From: Verrucomicrobiales bacterium
Lineage (GTDB): Bacteria > Verrucomicrobiota > Verrucomicrobiia > Verrucomicrobiales > DEV007
Assembly (NCBI GenBank): GCA_002698785.1
Contig: PAAG01000059.1
Span: forward strand, 248,001 to 312,000
Reading direction: 5' to 3'
DNA length: 64,000 nucleotides
Both the position numbers and the translations under genes were made by a program. Positions 54,841 through 63,998 of the stretch are shown one piece after another (the stretch's first letter is position 1; each line of letters opens with the position of its first letter). The notes beneath the pieces are model-generated. The model was not told where the DNA came from. It searched no databases and worked only from the letters and a program-made list of their open reading frames with translations.

Positions 54841-56412
54841 ATGACTTTCCGATTCATCCTACTTATTACGACTAGTATTGCAGTTTCGATTCATTCGATT
54901 GCTTTCAGCAGCGACGATCGTCCCAATATTCTATTCTTGATCGCTGACGATGCCTCGAGAGACAGTTTCGGCGCCTACGGTGACACATACGTGAAAACAC
55001 CCGGATTTGATCGCATTGCGAAAGAAGGCGTCCTCTTCACGCAGGCATACAACTGCAATCCAAAATGCGCGCCAGCTCGCGCGTGCCTACTTACTGGTCG
55101 ATACTCATGGCAGTTGGAAGAAGCCTGCAATCACCAACCGTTTCTCTCATCAAAATGGAAGTTCTATCCTTATCTCCTTGAAGACACCGGCTATTTCATC
55201 GGAGTTACGGGGAAGGGCTGGGGTCCAGGCGAATGGCAGGGACATGCCGCAGGCAATGAAAAGACGGAGGACAATCCCGCAGGTCATCCGTGGAACAGTA
55301 AAACCCTGAAAGCCCCCTACACCGGCATCGCGACCAACGACTACGCTGGGAACTTTGGAGAATTCCTCGAAAATGTTCCCGAAGGAAAACCGTTTTGCTT
55401 CTGGCTCGGAACGAAAGAACCACACCGAAAATACGAACTCGATAGCTGGAAAAAGGAAGGGCGAAAACTCGAAGACGTCTCCGTCCCTGCCTATTATCCT
55501 GACAACGAAACCATTCGGGGCGATCTCGCCGACTACGCCATCGAAGTGGAATGGTATGATAAACACATTCGCGAAGCCCTCGATCACCTTGAGAAAGCGG
55601 GAAAACTCGACAACACGATCATCGTAGCCACCTCCGACCACGGCATGCCTTTTCCTCGTGTGAAAGGCCAGATCTATGATGACGGGTTCCACATTCCCTT
55701 CGCCGTTCGCTGGGGAGACAAAGTGAAGCCTGGACGCACAGTCACCGATTTCATCACCTTTCCCGATCTCGCCCCTACCCTGCTGGAAGCCGCCGGAGTT
55801 CCTATCATTGAACAAATGACGGGTAAGAGTTTTCTTCCCCAATTACTGGCAGAGGGTTCCGGTCGCATCGATCCCGATAGAGATCACACACTGCTCGGCA
55901 AAGAACGCCACGATATCGGCCGAACGGACGGAGAAAAGCTCTCCGTCGGCTATCCGGTCCGAGCCATCCGCAATGACAAATTCCTCTACGCGCGTAACTT
56001 CAAACCAAACCGCTGGCCTGTTGGTGATCCTCAATATGACTTCCTCAATTGTGATGATTCCCCAACAAAGAGGTTCCTGATGGAGCTTCCTGTCTCTTCC
56101 TCAGAAAGCGACTTTTACGAAATGAGTTTCGGTAAACGTCCCGCCGAAGAACTCTACGACATGGATAAAGACCCTGATTGCGTTCACAATCTCGCCAGCG
56201 ATCCGGCCTATCGTGAGACTTGTAATCAATTATGGGCTCAATTGGAGACCGAATTAAAAGCTCAAGGCGATCCGCGTGTTTTGGGGAAAGGTGAAATCTT
56301 CGACGACTATCCGAACCGCAGCATTGAACGCCAGCAGAAACTCTACAACCGTCCCGACTTCGATCCGGCTAAGAACTTTGAGGAGAAATATGGAGTTCCT
56401 GCGAAGCAGTAG
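54841..56412 (+). CDS. Secreted sulfatase (heparan-N-sulfatase-like)
   Basis: Signal peptide (MTFRFILLITTSIAVSIHSIAFSS), then RPNILFLIADDASRDSFGAYG for the metal site and active-site motif C76-A-P-A-R80-A-C-LLTGR. The motif keeps Pro and Arg with Ala in place of the usual Ser. Other segments (FCFWLGTKEPHRKYEL, IVATSDHGMPFPRVKG, DFITFPDLAPTLLEAAGV) fit the sulfamidase branch of sulfatases, which act on N- or O-sulfated sugars. The substrate is uncertain. It is preceded by about 160 bp without a gene. Confidence 0.92.
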   Translation: MTFRFILLITTSIAVSIHSIAFSSDDRPNILFLIADDASRDSFGAYGDTYVKTPGFDRIAKEGVLFTQAYNCNPKCAPARACLLTGRYSWQLEEACNHQPFLSSKWKFYPYLLEDTGYFIGVTGKGWGPGEWQGHAAGNEKTEDNPAGHPWNSKTLKAPYTGIATNDYAGNFGEFLENVPEGKPFCFWLGTKEPHRKYELDSWKKEGRKLEDVSVPAYYPDNETIRGDLADYAIEVEWYDKHIREALDHLEKAGKLDNTIIVATSDHGMPFPRVKGQIYDDGFHIPFAVRWGDKVKPGRTVTDFITFPDLAPTLLEAAGVPIIEQMTGKSFLPQLLAEGSGRIDPDRDHTLLGKERHDIGRTDGEKLSVGYPVRAIRNDKFLYARNFKPNRWPVGDPQYDFLNCDDSPTKRFLMELPVSSSESDFYEMSFGKRPAEELYDMDKDPDCVHNLASDPAYRETCNQLWAQLETELKAQGDPRVLGKGEIFDDYPNRSIERQQKLYNRPDFDPAKNFEEKYGVPAKQ

Positions 56413-56424
56413 ATCTGAAGATAA

Positions 56425-58116
56425 CTATTGCTGAACTGGTGTGAAATCCGAAGGCTGTTCTTCTTCTGACCCATCTTCGGGTTTTACATCAGCAGATTCG
56501 GCACCGGACTCCTCGTCAACCTCTTCCGTCTCCCAGACACTTTTCAACTCCTCGTGCAATTGGCTTTCCCACTCGTCCGGCTTTCGCGAATCGACCCATA
56601 CAACAGTTTTATACGCAGCGTCGGTTAATGTAATGTCAGGAGCTGCCCCTACGATGAAGTCACCACCCTTGTCTTCGTCGATATGCGTGACGACCGTTGT
56701 AAGCCAGAAAAATCGACGTTCCCCCGCGATGTCACGAATGAAGGGTCTCTGCTCCGCAGCACTGTTTCGGGACCAGTCGTAGTTTTTCCGACTCTCCATG
56801 ACCTTCGATACTATCGCGGAAACTCCTGTCAGCACCTGCTCTTTTTCATAGTGCCGATACACCAACGAATCACCCTGCCCATCAGCAGGAACAAGAAGAC
56901 TTGTATTCAAGCCCTGCTTATCTTCCTGGAATGGCTCAAGGGCAAAATAGTGATAAAGGCTAGCACTCTCGCCTGTTTCAAAATATCCCGTAAACGGCTG
57001 ATCGTTGAAATCGCCCGGTAGATCAGGAATCCGAATATCCCCTCTGTGGTAGCCCGGCATCGGGGAGAGAAAGCCCTGGCTGAAACGATAACTCTGCGCA
57101 GTAAAACGAGACACCTTTTCCGGAAGTACATTCTGATTCGTGAGGAACTCATGCTTTCCAATCTCACCCGGTGGTATCCATTCTCCCGCTCCCATAACCA
57201 TGCTTTTGAACACACGATCAACACCTGCACCTTGATCAATGATCACAACACCACCAAAAACGGGTCTTGGCAGGAAGAACCCTTTCCACCTCACCAGCGA
57301 AACCATCTGCACCCACTCATCATCGTCATTTCGTATGTAGCGAACCTGAACCGGCTCATAATTCATAAACCTCCAGGGATTCAAACCATTGATGACAGCC
57401 GTTCGGGTATTCCTCGCGGCAAACATTCCTTCACTGGAAAAGAACTCGACCTCATAGCGGTTCTCTCCCGAAAAGTTTAACGCCACCTTGTCGGCCGGTA
57501 CGCTGATGACCTCCTCTACTTTTCCGGTCAACTTTCGCACAGCAAACGCGGGCTCGATTGCCATGGACCATACATAGTCATCCCCAACGCGAACGAACTC
57601 GGGCGCGGAGACTTCCTGCACATCGGAAATGCCCTCCCTCGCCAGCGTTTGAACCGCATTGCGGGGGTGAATCCGTTCGTATTTTGTCAGGGGCAATTCC
57701 TCTAACTGCCGATGTGGATGACTCTTGTAGTGATAGTAGAGCGCAAGGTAGTGCCGAATACCTGTGTGTGGGGAGAACGCCAGAATTCCGAAGACCAGGC
57801 TCAGGATCATAACAATGGCTCCTTCAAGGTACTTCTTCTTGGCCCACACCGCACTTCCCGCTAGAAGCCCTAACAGGGCGATTAAAATCGGGGCAAAATA
57901 CAGCCGTGTCGTGATGGCAAAAGGCTGCAACCAGGCACGGAACAAATACGCCAGGACAACCAGGATAAGAAGAATCAGCAGGAACTTCAATTTGTGCCGC
58001 AGGGCGAAACGCTTGATAGCCCCCACAATATTTCGGGTCAGCCAATACAACTTACTTCCCCAACTCGACTCAGGGATTTCCGGCAGTGGCTTTTTCTCGG
58101 CAGGGCTCTTAGGCAT
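56425..58116 (-). CDS. Large membrane protein of the AAA operon, unknown function
   Basis: A 563-residue protein with three N-terminal membrane helices (about 43-59, 74-92, 97-115) and a soluble beta-rich domain from about 120 to 510. An acidic tail ends it (EEVDEESGAESADVKPEDGSEEE is within the last 50 residues). No family is recognised. It follows the smaller membrane protein by 5 nt and closes this operon as seen here; the convergent sulfatase gene ends 12 nt away. Its position suggests a membrane anchor or channel-like subunit, but this is inference only. Confidence 0.68.
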   Translation of the reverse strand: MPKSPAEKKPLPEIPESSWGSKLYWLTRNIVGAIKRFALRHKLKFLLILLILVVLAYLFRAWLQPFAITTRLYFAPILIALLGLLAGSAVWAKKKYLEGAIVMILSLVFGILAFSPHTGIRHYLALYYHYKSHPHRQLEELPLTKYERIHPRNAVQTLAREGISDVQEVSAPEFVRVGDDYVWSMAIEPAFAVRKLTGKVEEVISVPADKVALNFSGENRYEVEFFSSEGMFAARNTRTAVINGLNPWRFMNYEPVQVRYIRNDDDEWVQMVSLVRWKGFFLPRPVFGGVVIIDQGAGVDRVFKSMVMGAGEWIPPGEIGKHEFLTNQNVLPEKVSRFTAQSYRFSQGFLSPMPGYHRGDIRIPDLPGDFNDQPFTGYFETGESASLYHYFALEPFQEDKQGLNTSLLVPADGQGDSLVYRHYEKEQVLTGVSAIVSKVMESRKNYDWSRNSAAEQRPFIRDIAGERRFFWLTTVVTHIDEDKGGDFIVGAAPDITLTDAAYKTVVWVDSRKPDEWESQLHEELKSVWETEEVDEESGAESADVKPEDGSEEEQPSDFTPVQQ

Positions 58117-58121
58117 GGAAT

Positions 58122-58682
58122 TTAGTGTTTGTCCGTGTAACGGCGCATCATGTCACGTGGATCGTCGGAATCATCGTCTTTTGCCGGCTCGGTTGTTTCC
58201 TTCTCTTCAGGCTTTTCCGCTGGTTCTTCGGATTCCACGACCTCCTTCTTCGGCTCAGACACGACATCGGCCGAAGCTGTTTTTTCACTCTTCGCATTGA
58301 TCTCGTCCAACGCATCATACATCTCGTTCCGCCCTCTCCACAATCTGTATGCCCAGGGACCGATGAGGAATCCCACCATAGTCATGGGGACTTCGACGAT
58401 CCAGAGGATAAGTTCGACAAGAAGGTTGATTGTCTCCAGGGAAAACAGAGCCGCTACCGTCTGCAAGGTAGACAGCAAAGTCGCCATCATGACTTTGTTC
58501 CTCGTCTTCCTGTTGTAAATGAATCCCGCCTCGACGTCGGAAGGCAGCGGATCCTTGTGCGTTAGATTGAACCACACTCGATACCACTTCACCCCAAATC
58601 GCCGGTCGATCACATACCAGAAGGCACCGAGCAGGACGAAGAAGATCATCCAAAAGGTGATGTACGAAGTTAAACTACTCAT
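58122..58682 (-). CDS. Small membrane protein of the AAA operon
   Basis: 186 residues: one helix near the N-terminus (ITFWMIFFVLLGAFWYVI, about 8-25), further hydrophobic segments around 66-110 (MATLLSTLQTVAALFSL, LVELILWIVEVPMTMVGFLIGPW), then a charged tail (about 125-186) rich in Glu, Lys and Pro that ends DPRDMMRRYTDKH. No family recognised. Gaps of 21 nt to the gene before it and 5 nt to the one after make it part of one operon. The tail could be a docking site for a soluble partner. Confidence 0.7.
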   Translation of the reverse strand: MSSLTSYITFWMIFFVLLGAFWYVIDRRFGVKWYRVWFNLTHKDPLPSDVEAGFIYNRKTRNKVMMATLLSTLQTVAALFSLETINLLVELILWIVEVPMTMVGFLIGPWAYRLWRGRNEMYDALDEINAKSEKTASADVVSEPKKEVVESEEPAEKPEEKETTEPAKDDDSDDPRDMMRRYTDKH

Positions 58683-58703
58683 GGTTTATTATTGGGTCGG
58701 GAT

Positions 58704-59975
58704 TTAAAATCGATCAGATTGCGGCAGTCCTCTGCTTTCGAGTTGGTGGATTGCCCACTTCCTTTGACCCGGCCCCCAGTTCTGGTAGAGCCGGTAAAAC
58801 TGTTGCTTGCTGTGACGAAACGTCATCTCCAAATCGAGCGGATTGATCAGGCTCAACAGCTGCCACACGATATCGGTGGTCAACGAATCGAGGCCCGGAG
58901 CAGGCACTAAGGTCGCCTCTTTCGCTGCAGTCGAAAGCCGCAACTTGGGAGGACGAGCCTCGATATCGATCAATCGTTTCAATTCATACAGCTCCTTGTA
59001 ATAGTCCGGGAGAAATTCCTGCGCAGACACGAAGGCTCCTTTTCTTTGTGCCGCAGTCAGTGTTCCCAGGTCCTCCCGAAAGCCCGAATCGTATATGGCT
59101 CTCGTCTGCAGTGCCTCGATTACAATTGAAAGTCTGCGGTTTCTGTCTTCTTCCGACAGACCAGTGAGACGCCGAACCAAACCGGCTTCTTCCAGCATTT
59201 TCAAAACCACGGAAGGTTCCTCTTTGAGAGAGTAAAGATCGTGCCTCCCATTGGGATCTTTCGCCATCTCTCCTGACTCAGCGATCAAAATCGGCTTCTC
59301 CCTTTTGGGACAACTCCGAAAGACAAATATGCCTCCCATCGCTCTGGTGTAGAAATTATTCACTTCGTCAAAAGGCGCTTCCGGGATAAAAAGCGCCTGA
59401 TGGCGTAGATCGCCGTTCTCCCTCGCGGAGGATACTAACTTCTCAACGAGCACGCGATTAGAATAGGCGTCTTCCTCGTGCCGAAATCGTGCGACAAGCT
59501 CCCTCTGTTCTCTTGTCTTTCGCATGATGTGTCCCGGCGTGGACGGCCGGACCACGATGGAATGCAACATGAGCAAATCGAACGGGCTGTGATACGCATC
59601 AATTCCCTGGTCGATATCAAGAATGACACCGCTGATTCCAGTAAGGTTGTGGAGAGCTCTCCGGTGATCCGTGTGAATGGAATCAAGAATCTTCCAATCA
59701 AAAGAGTGCATGGGCATATACACCGGTTTGCCCTTTTGCTCGGGAGTGAGCAGCACGGCGTAAAGATTCGCCTCACCATGACACAGATAATTGGGATCAT
59801 TTCTCTCCGCTGCGATCTGCGGACTCCACCCCGCACCATCAATCGCAAAGCGCTTTCGCTCTGTGGGCTCTTTCCCGATGGCTTTCAGGCAATCATTGTA
59901 ACGATCCACCAACAGCGGAGTAGTCACCGGCACTAAACCGGCACCAAAAAAACCTCGCTCTTGTAGAATCTTCAT
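58704..59975 (-). CDS. Conserved-looking protein of the AAA operon, unknown function
   Basis: 423 residues, no signal or membrane helix. Begins MKILQERGFFGAGLVPVTTP, a hydrophobic N-terminal segment, with later RHEEDAYSNRVLVEKLVSSAREN and VNNFYTRAMGGIFVFRSCP. From memory the start recalls an uncharacterised family I know as DUF6638, also seen next to AAA ATPases, but I cannot confirm this. Start could be the ATG at 59975 or the GTG immediately before it (59978). It lies 16-19 nt after the AAA gene. Confidence 0.65.
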   Translation of the reverse strand: MKILQERGFFGAGLVPVTTPLLVDRYNDCLKAIGKEPTERKRFAIDGAGWSPQIAAERNDPNYLCHGEANLYAVLLTPEQKGKPVYMPMHSFDWKILDSIHTDHRRALHNLTGISGVILDIDQGIDAYHSPFDLLMLHSIVVRPSTPGHIMRKTREQRELVARFRHEEDAYSNRVLVEKLVSSARENGDLRHQALFIPEAPFDEVNNFYTRAMGGIFVFRSCPKREKPILIAESGEMAKDPNGRHDLYSLKEEPSVVLKMLEEAGLVRRLTGLSEEDRNRRLSIVIEALQTRAIYDSGFREDLGTLTAAQRKGAFVSAQEFLPDYYKELYELKRLIDIEARPPKLRLSTAAKEATLVPAPGLDSLTTDIVWQLLSLINPLDLEMTFRHSKQQFYRLYQNWGPGQRKWAIHQLESRGLPQSDRF

Positions 59976-59994
59976 CACTAAAATCAGTTCTCAG

Positions 59995-61938
59995 TTAGTC
60001 CCTCAAAAACCGCTTCTCTGCTTCCGAACGGCAATCCAGTTCAAAGAGCATATTCGAAATCTTCCGCTCACGATCTTGATTGAGAATACGAGACAGGTTG
60101 TTGCAATATTTTACTGCCTCCCGCCAACGCAAGTCAGCAAAAGAGAGGCCTTTCATGTTTCCTCGCATAAGGTCCTTGAGCATTTCGACTTTTGTTTCGT
60201 AGTCCCTGTAAAAAAAGATCTCCGCGTCCTCAAACCACTCATCAGGCATATCGAAATCATTGAGGCGATTGTTCACTGCCTGCTGAATATTCCGCACGTC
60301 CCGGGAAGAAAATGTGGGATAGAGATCCAAAACTCGCTGGAAGAAGAGGGCAAAAAAGTCGTGCTCATCTCTTTCCTTCAAATTGAGCAACTCTTCGACC
60401 GAGCCACGAAGGCGATCATCCTCCAACTGAGGCTCCTCCTTTTCCACCACAGAAAGATCAGACACATCCGCCTGCGAACTCAGATACTCGTAGTCTCTCG
60501 GATCTTTGAGATTCACCACTTTCCCATCAATCTCCCGAATCCCTCTCCACCAAAGGTGATCCTGATCGAGAAAATCTTCCCGCGAATCAGCTCCGTCGAT
60601 GGGAAACCGTGCCTGAACTCGAGACAGCACAGCTTTATCCAGTTGTTCCGGAAGATTGGTAAAGAACTCCACCACGGTATTCCCACGCTTAATGGCATAG
60701 GCACCTTCCGTGTATCGTAGAAAGACTCCAATCACTTCGCGGACACCGGCAGACACTCCCTCTCGACTCCGATCCTCGAAGCAATTCTCCGCATCGTCCA
60801 TTGGAGCATAGACGATCTTGTCGTCATCCTGGAGACGACGCATGAACTCGATCATTCGCTCTGCACTGCCTCCCTGAAACGTAGATACGATATTATCAGG
60901 AAGCGGCCAAAACATAAAAGGCAAACCAAGCCACTCGCAATAGTCGCTCATTTTTGTGGCAGTGGCAGCAATCTGCATGCTCTTACCCGTCCCCGGCTTT
61001 CCATAGCCCATGCGAACCAGGGGAAGGCCTCCAATCTCCAGAAATGGATTCTTCTTCGCTGCCAGATCGTAGCAGACCAGACGCTGCGCGAGACGTCTTG
61101 CCGCATGCTTCGCAGCGCGGTTCCCAACGATATCCTTGAACTCCAGACGATTGAACTCAATTCGCGCTACCGAAACATCCGGCAGTTCATCGAATCCGGA
61201 CAGCATGAACTCGCTGTCTTCCAGCCGATAGCGGTTCTTATCGAAAAACTCTGTATGTTTGAGCGAATCTCTCCGCTCTCTAACCCCGTTGATGAGCTGC
61301 TCGACCCACAATTGGGCAAACCGATACAGGTCATGACCATCGCGAAGCCCCGACTTCGAAGCAAGGTATCCAAAGTGGAAAACCGCACATTCCAGAGACT
61401 TCAGCGGATTTGATAAATCGATCTCCGGGATAGAAGGGCTAGTGATCTGTCGGCTCGCCGTTTCTTCTTCTTCCTTTCTTCCGAGCAACCAGTGAACAAA
61501 TGCCCCGAAAGAATAGAGAGCTATCGCGGCAGACGTGTGATGCTTCTCAAAAAACTCAGCTTTTTGTGCAGAGGAAAGCTGACCGGCACGGTTCTGAGCC
61601 ACCAATCGCTCCAATCCGCCTGCCTGGCCATATGCCTGTGCCAGGTGCATACCAATGCACAATCCATCGCGGAGCGAGTGCATGACAGAATTCACCTGAT
61701 CGGTCAAAAGGAGAGCATCCTCACTCACCATCTTCGCAAACTTGGTCACACTGGTGTGCTCGAGCCCCATGCTTCCATAAGCAGTACTGGGCCTCCACTT
61801 GCCAGAGCCATCATCTTTGGGAACATCTTGCTTCGTGTGTTTCCAACTCGACTTGATCAAGAACTGGTTCGCCCGGTCCCGATACTTGTCCAGATCACCC
61901 GGGCTTATTGGAATAGTAGAAGATATCTTAGTAGACAT
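59995..61938 (-). CDS. Classic AAA-type ATPase with pore-loop-like segment
   Basis: 647 residues. Residues 1-260 are a helical region of unknown fold. The AAA module covers about 265-450: Walker A G313-K-P-G-T-G-K-S320, a Vps4/katanin/FtsH-like pore loop (S-T-F354-Q-G-G-S-A-E, 352-360), Walker B V376-Y-A-P-M-D-D382, sensor 1 T427-N428, and a possible arginine finger in LSR440VQARF. The Walker B ends Asp-Asp where the catalytic Glu is expected. Residues about 490-647 form a helical C-terminal region. Such ATPases pull on or remodel a protein partner through a central pore. The genes before and after it are 24 and about 16 nt away. Confidence 0.85.
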   Translation of the reverse strand: MSTKISSTIPISPGDLDKYRDRANQFLIKSSWKHTKQDVPKDDGSGKWRPSTAYGSMGLEHTSVTKFAKMVSEDALLLTDQVNSVMHSLRDGLCIGMHLAQAYGQAGGLERLVAQNRAGQLSSAQKAEFFEKHHTSAAIALYSFGAFVHWLLGRKEEEETASRQITSPSIPEIDLSNPLKSLECAVFHFGYLASKSGLRDGHDLYRFAQLWVEQLINGVRERRDSLKHTEFFDKNRYRLEDSEFMLSGFDELPDVSVARIEFNRLEFKDIVGNRAAKHAARRLAQRLVCYDLAAKKNPFLEIGGLPLVRMGYGKPGTGKSMQIAATATKMSDYCEWLGLPFMFWPLPDNIVSTFQGGSAERMIEFMRRLQDDDKIVYAPMDDAENCFEDRSREGVSAGVREVIGVFLRYTEGAYAIKRGNTVVEFFTNLPEQLDKAVLSRVQARFPIDGADSREDFLDQDHLWWRGIREIDGKVVNLKDPRDYEYLSSQADVSDLSVVEKEEPQLEDDRLRGSVEELLNLKERDEHDFFALFFQRVLDLYPTFSSRDVRNIQQAVNNRLNDFDMPDEWFEDAEIFFYRDYETKVEMLKDLMRGNMKGLSFADLRWREAVKYCNNLSRILNQDRERKISNMLFELDCRSEAEKRFLRD

Positions 61939-61962
61939 GTTAGTAAATTCTCAATTGGCTGT

Positions 61963-63084
61963 CTAAACTTCAAAGAGTGAGCCGTCTCCCTCAAAGGCGT
62001 AACGGACGGCTTTCTCATACCCCTTCAGCCAGCGGGGATTCTTTTCTGCAAATGTTGTCTGCCAGAGATGGTGCGGCATGAAGAGATACCGCTTCACGTC
62101 GGATAGTTTCCGATCGAAACACTCCGGATCGTCGTGAGGGACCTCGAAAACCTCCTGCAATGTGTCGGGCAGCAGCAACCATCCTCGTTCCTTCACCACT
62201 TGGCGTGAAGACACGATCACCTCGCACTCCATGGAAAACAGGACATCGTCGGGATCGCCAGATCGGCGGAGAAACTTCGCCAGATCACAATCGTCAAAAC
62301 TGAATCGAGTCGAAAGTATCGGACCGAGCCGCAACCGACGAATCGCCTTCGGATGTACGGATGCCAGTTCCCGATCCAACTCGGTAGCGAAAACCGCCAG
62401 AGGAGCGATACGGCGGCCAAGCCTCTCGATCGTCTCTCTTAACTCATTATACGGACTACTCCCCTTCATCATGGGCGAATCGTCCGAATCCTGGTCGAAC
62501 TCCAGCCAGGTCAGGTAGATGAGATTGTCTTCGGTATTGTAACAGGCCCAGGAACAAACGTAACGACGGTTGAACCGACTACCGGAATGCTGCTTCACTT
62601 CTCCGAAGCAGAACGCTCCCATAAACTCCTGCTCAAGGAGAGCTTCGAGATACTTTCTACGGCCGAGATTTTCGAGCATTGCCAGCGGAGTTGTGTTCTC
62701 ATTGAAAACAACGTCGAGAGCTTCTTCGATAAGGATGGGGCGTGGCGGAATTCGCTTCAGAGTGTCTTCGGCATGTTCAGCATCATTTTCCAGCCGAACG
62801 ATCTCGTTCAAATGTGGAAAACCGGACTCGTTCAGGTCGAGCTTCATCCGGTCATCTACGTCGACAAGATATTTCAGCCGCAACAATTCGATGCTCTGGA
62901 GAATGCGGTTTCCGAATAATCCGATGCACTCGCCTTCCGGAGAGGAACTTCCTATCTCCGACTCAGACCAGTTACGGAGCACTTCGCACACCCGACGCAT
63001 CTGGTCGAAGTAGATGCGATAGTGCTCCTCGTCCGGCAGGGATACGTAATCCCCGCTGGCGGTCAACTGAACGACATTTTCCAT
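61963..63084 (-). CDS. Unknown protein of the AAA operon
   Basis: A 373-residue soluble protein. It has a polar helical first half (YFDQMRRVCEVLRNWSE, LENDAEHAEDTLKRI) and a mixed second half (RRYVCSWACYNTEDNLIYLTWLEFDQ; FMPHHLWQTTFAEKNPRWLKGYEKAVRYAF). No motif of a known enzyme is seen. The start has an excellent ribosome binding site (GGGAGGGA, 4-11 nt upstream), unusual here, so it is well supported as a gene. It lies 20 nt after the coiled-coil gene and 24 nt before the AAA gene. It may be an adaptor for the ATPase, which is inference. Confidence 0.7.
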   Translation of the reverse strand: MENVVQLTASGDYVSLPDEEHYRIYFDQMRRVCEVLRNWSESEIGSSSPEGECIGLFGNRILQSIELLRLKYLVDVDDRMKLDLNESGFPHLNEIVRLENDAEHAEDTLKRIPPRPILIEEALDVVFNENTTPLAMLENLGRRKYLEALLEQEFMGAFCFGEVKQHSGSRFNRRYVCSWACYNTEDNLIYLTWLEFDQDSDDSPMMKGSSPYNELRETIERLGRRIAPLAVFATELDRELASVHPKAIRRLRLGPILSTRFSFDDCDLAKFLRRSGDPDDVLFSMECEVIVSSRQVVKERGWLLLPDTLQEVFEVPHDDPECFDRKLSDVKRYLFMPHHLWQTTFAEKNPRWLKGYEKAVRYAFEGDGSLFEV

Positions 63085-63104
63085 CGAGTCCCTCCCTTAT
63101 CCGA

Positions 63105-63998
63105 TCACTGGGACTCAGTGGAACCTTCGTCTTCCGTATAAGTAAAGAACGACGAATCCAATGGATCGATGTTGTACTTATCCCGAAACTGTGCCAGAGC
63201 TTCATGCTCCCGCTCGCGAATACGAGCCTGAGCTTCTGCTTGAGCAGCGCGAGCTTCTTCGATCTTCTTGATCCGCTCTGGCTGGCTTTCCACCATCTCC
63301 ATACGGCGACGATCAGAAGCAGATCCTACCTTTGCCATGAAATCCACATTGCTCTTGTCGATCGCTGTTCCAAGGTTGTCGAGATTCTGAGCCACATCCT
63401 GGTCGCTCATCGCCTTCATTGCTTCCAAACGGCTGCGGAAGGTAACGAGACGCTCTTCCGTGTCAGACTTGAGCAAAGTGATCCATGCATCCTGGTTGTC
63501 GCGCAGCTTCATCTGGCTCTTTTCATGCACATCGAGTTCGGCGGCAAACCGCTCCTTCGACTGGAAAAGAACCAGAGCCTGATTCCGACGACCGCGAATT
63601 TCTTCCACCTTCTTCCGAAGAGCCGAGATGTCCTTCTCTGCAGCAACATACTCTGGCGAACCATTCACCATGGTATCAAGTTCTGCCTCACGAGACTGCA
63701 ATTCGCCTTCTGACTCATTCAGTTCGGCATCGAGTTTCTCCAGGAGTTCAGCAGCCTGCTCTTTCACCCGGAAAGCCTCACTCTTACGATTACTCACCGA
63801 CTCGAGCTGCTTCTGCACTTCCTTGCGGCGCTCTTCCATGATCTCGATGGTCTTTTCCACCTTGAACATGAACTGCTGCAGGCTCTCTTCGATAGAAGCC
63901 TTCATCAGCCGATCTCGAGCCATCTTTTTGACCCGGATTTGAGCTGTTTCGACACCCGTCTGTGCTTTCTCCAGACCAGCACGTGCTTCACGAAGAGC
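63105..63998 (-). CDS. Long coiled-coil protein of the AAA operon, 5' end outside the window
   Basis: The frame is open to the right edge, so only the C-terminal 297 residues or so are seen. Almost the whole visible chain is predicted alpha-helical coiled coil (EESLQQFMFKVEKTIEIMEERR, LLEKLDAELNESEGELQSREAEL, EEARAAQAEAQARIREREHEAL), with a short acidic end (FTYTEDEGSTESQ). No globular domain is visible. Membrane-binding coiled-coil families such as PspA/Vipp1 or ESCRT-III are possible, but I could not align it convincingly. As first visible gene of the operon it is the most likely partner of the AAA protein. Confidence 0.75.
   Translation of the reverse strand, partial: ALREARAGLEKAQTGVETAQIRVKKMARDRLMKASIEESLQQFMFKVEKTIEIMEERRKEVQKQLESVSNRKSEAFRVKEQAAELLEKLDAELNESEGELQSREAELDTMVNGSPEYVAAEKDISALRKKVEEIRGRRNQALVLFQSKERFAAELDVHEKSQMKLRDNQDAWITLLKSDTEERLVTFRSRLEAMKAMSDQDVAQNLDNLGTAIDKSNVDFMAKVGSASDRRRMEMVESQPERIKKIEEARAAQAEAQARIREREHEALAQFRDKYNIDPLDSSFFTYTEDEGSTESQ

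Noticed and set aside
62742-63713. Long open frame of 323 codons on the plus strand
   Set aside because: It lies opposite two tightly spaced minus-strand genes, and its sequence (many Arg, Ser, His) looks like an antisense shadow.
63105-63998. Coiled-coil protein as a PspA/Vipp1 or ESCRT-III homologue
   Set aside because: Plausible by context, but I could not match family signatures, and coiled coils resemble each other by composition. Left as a hypothesis only.
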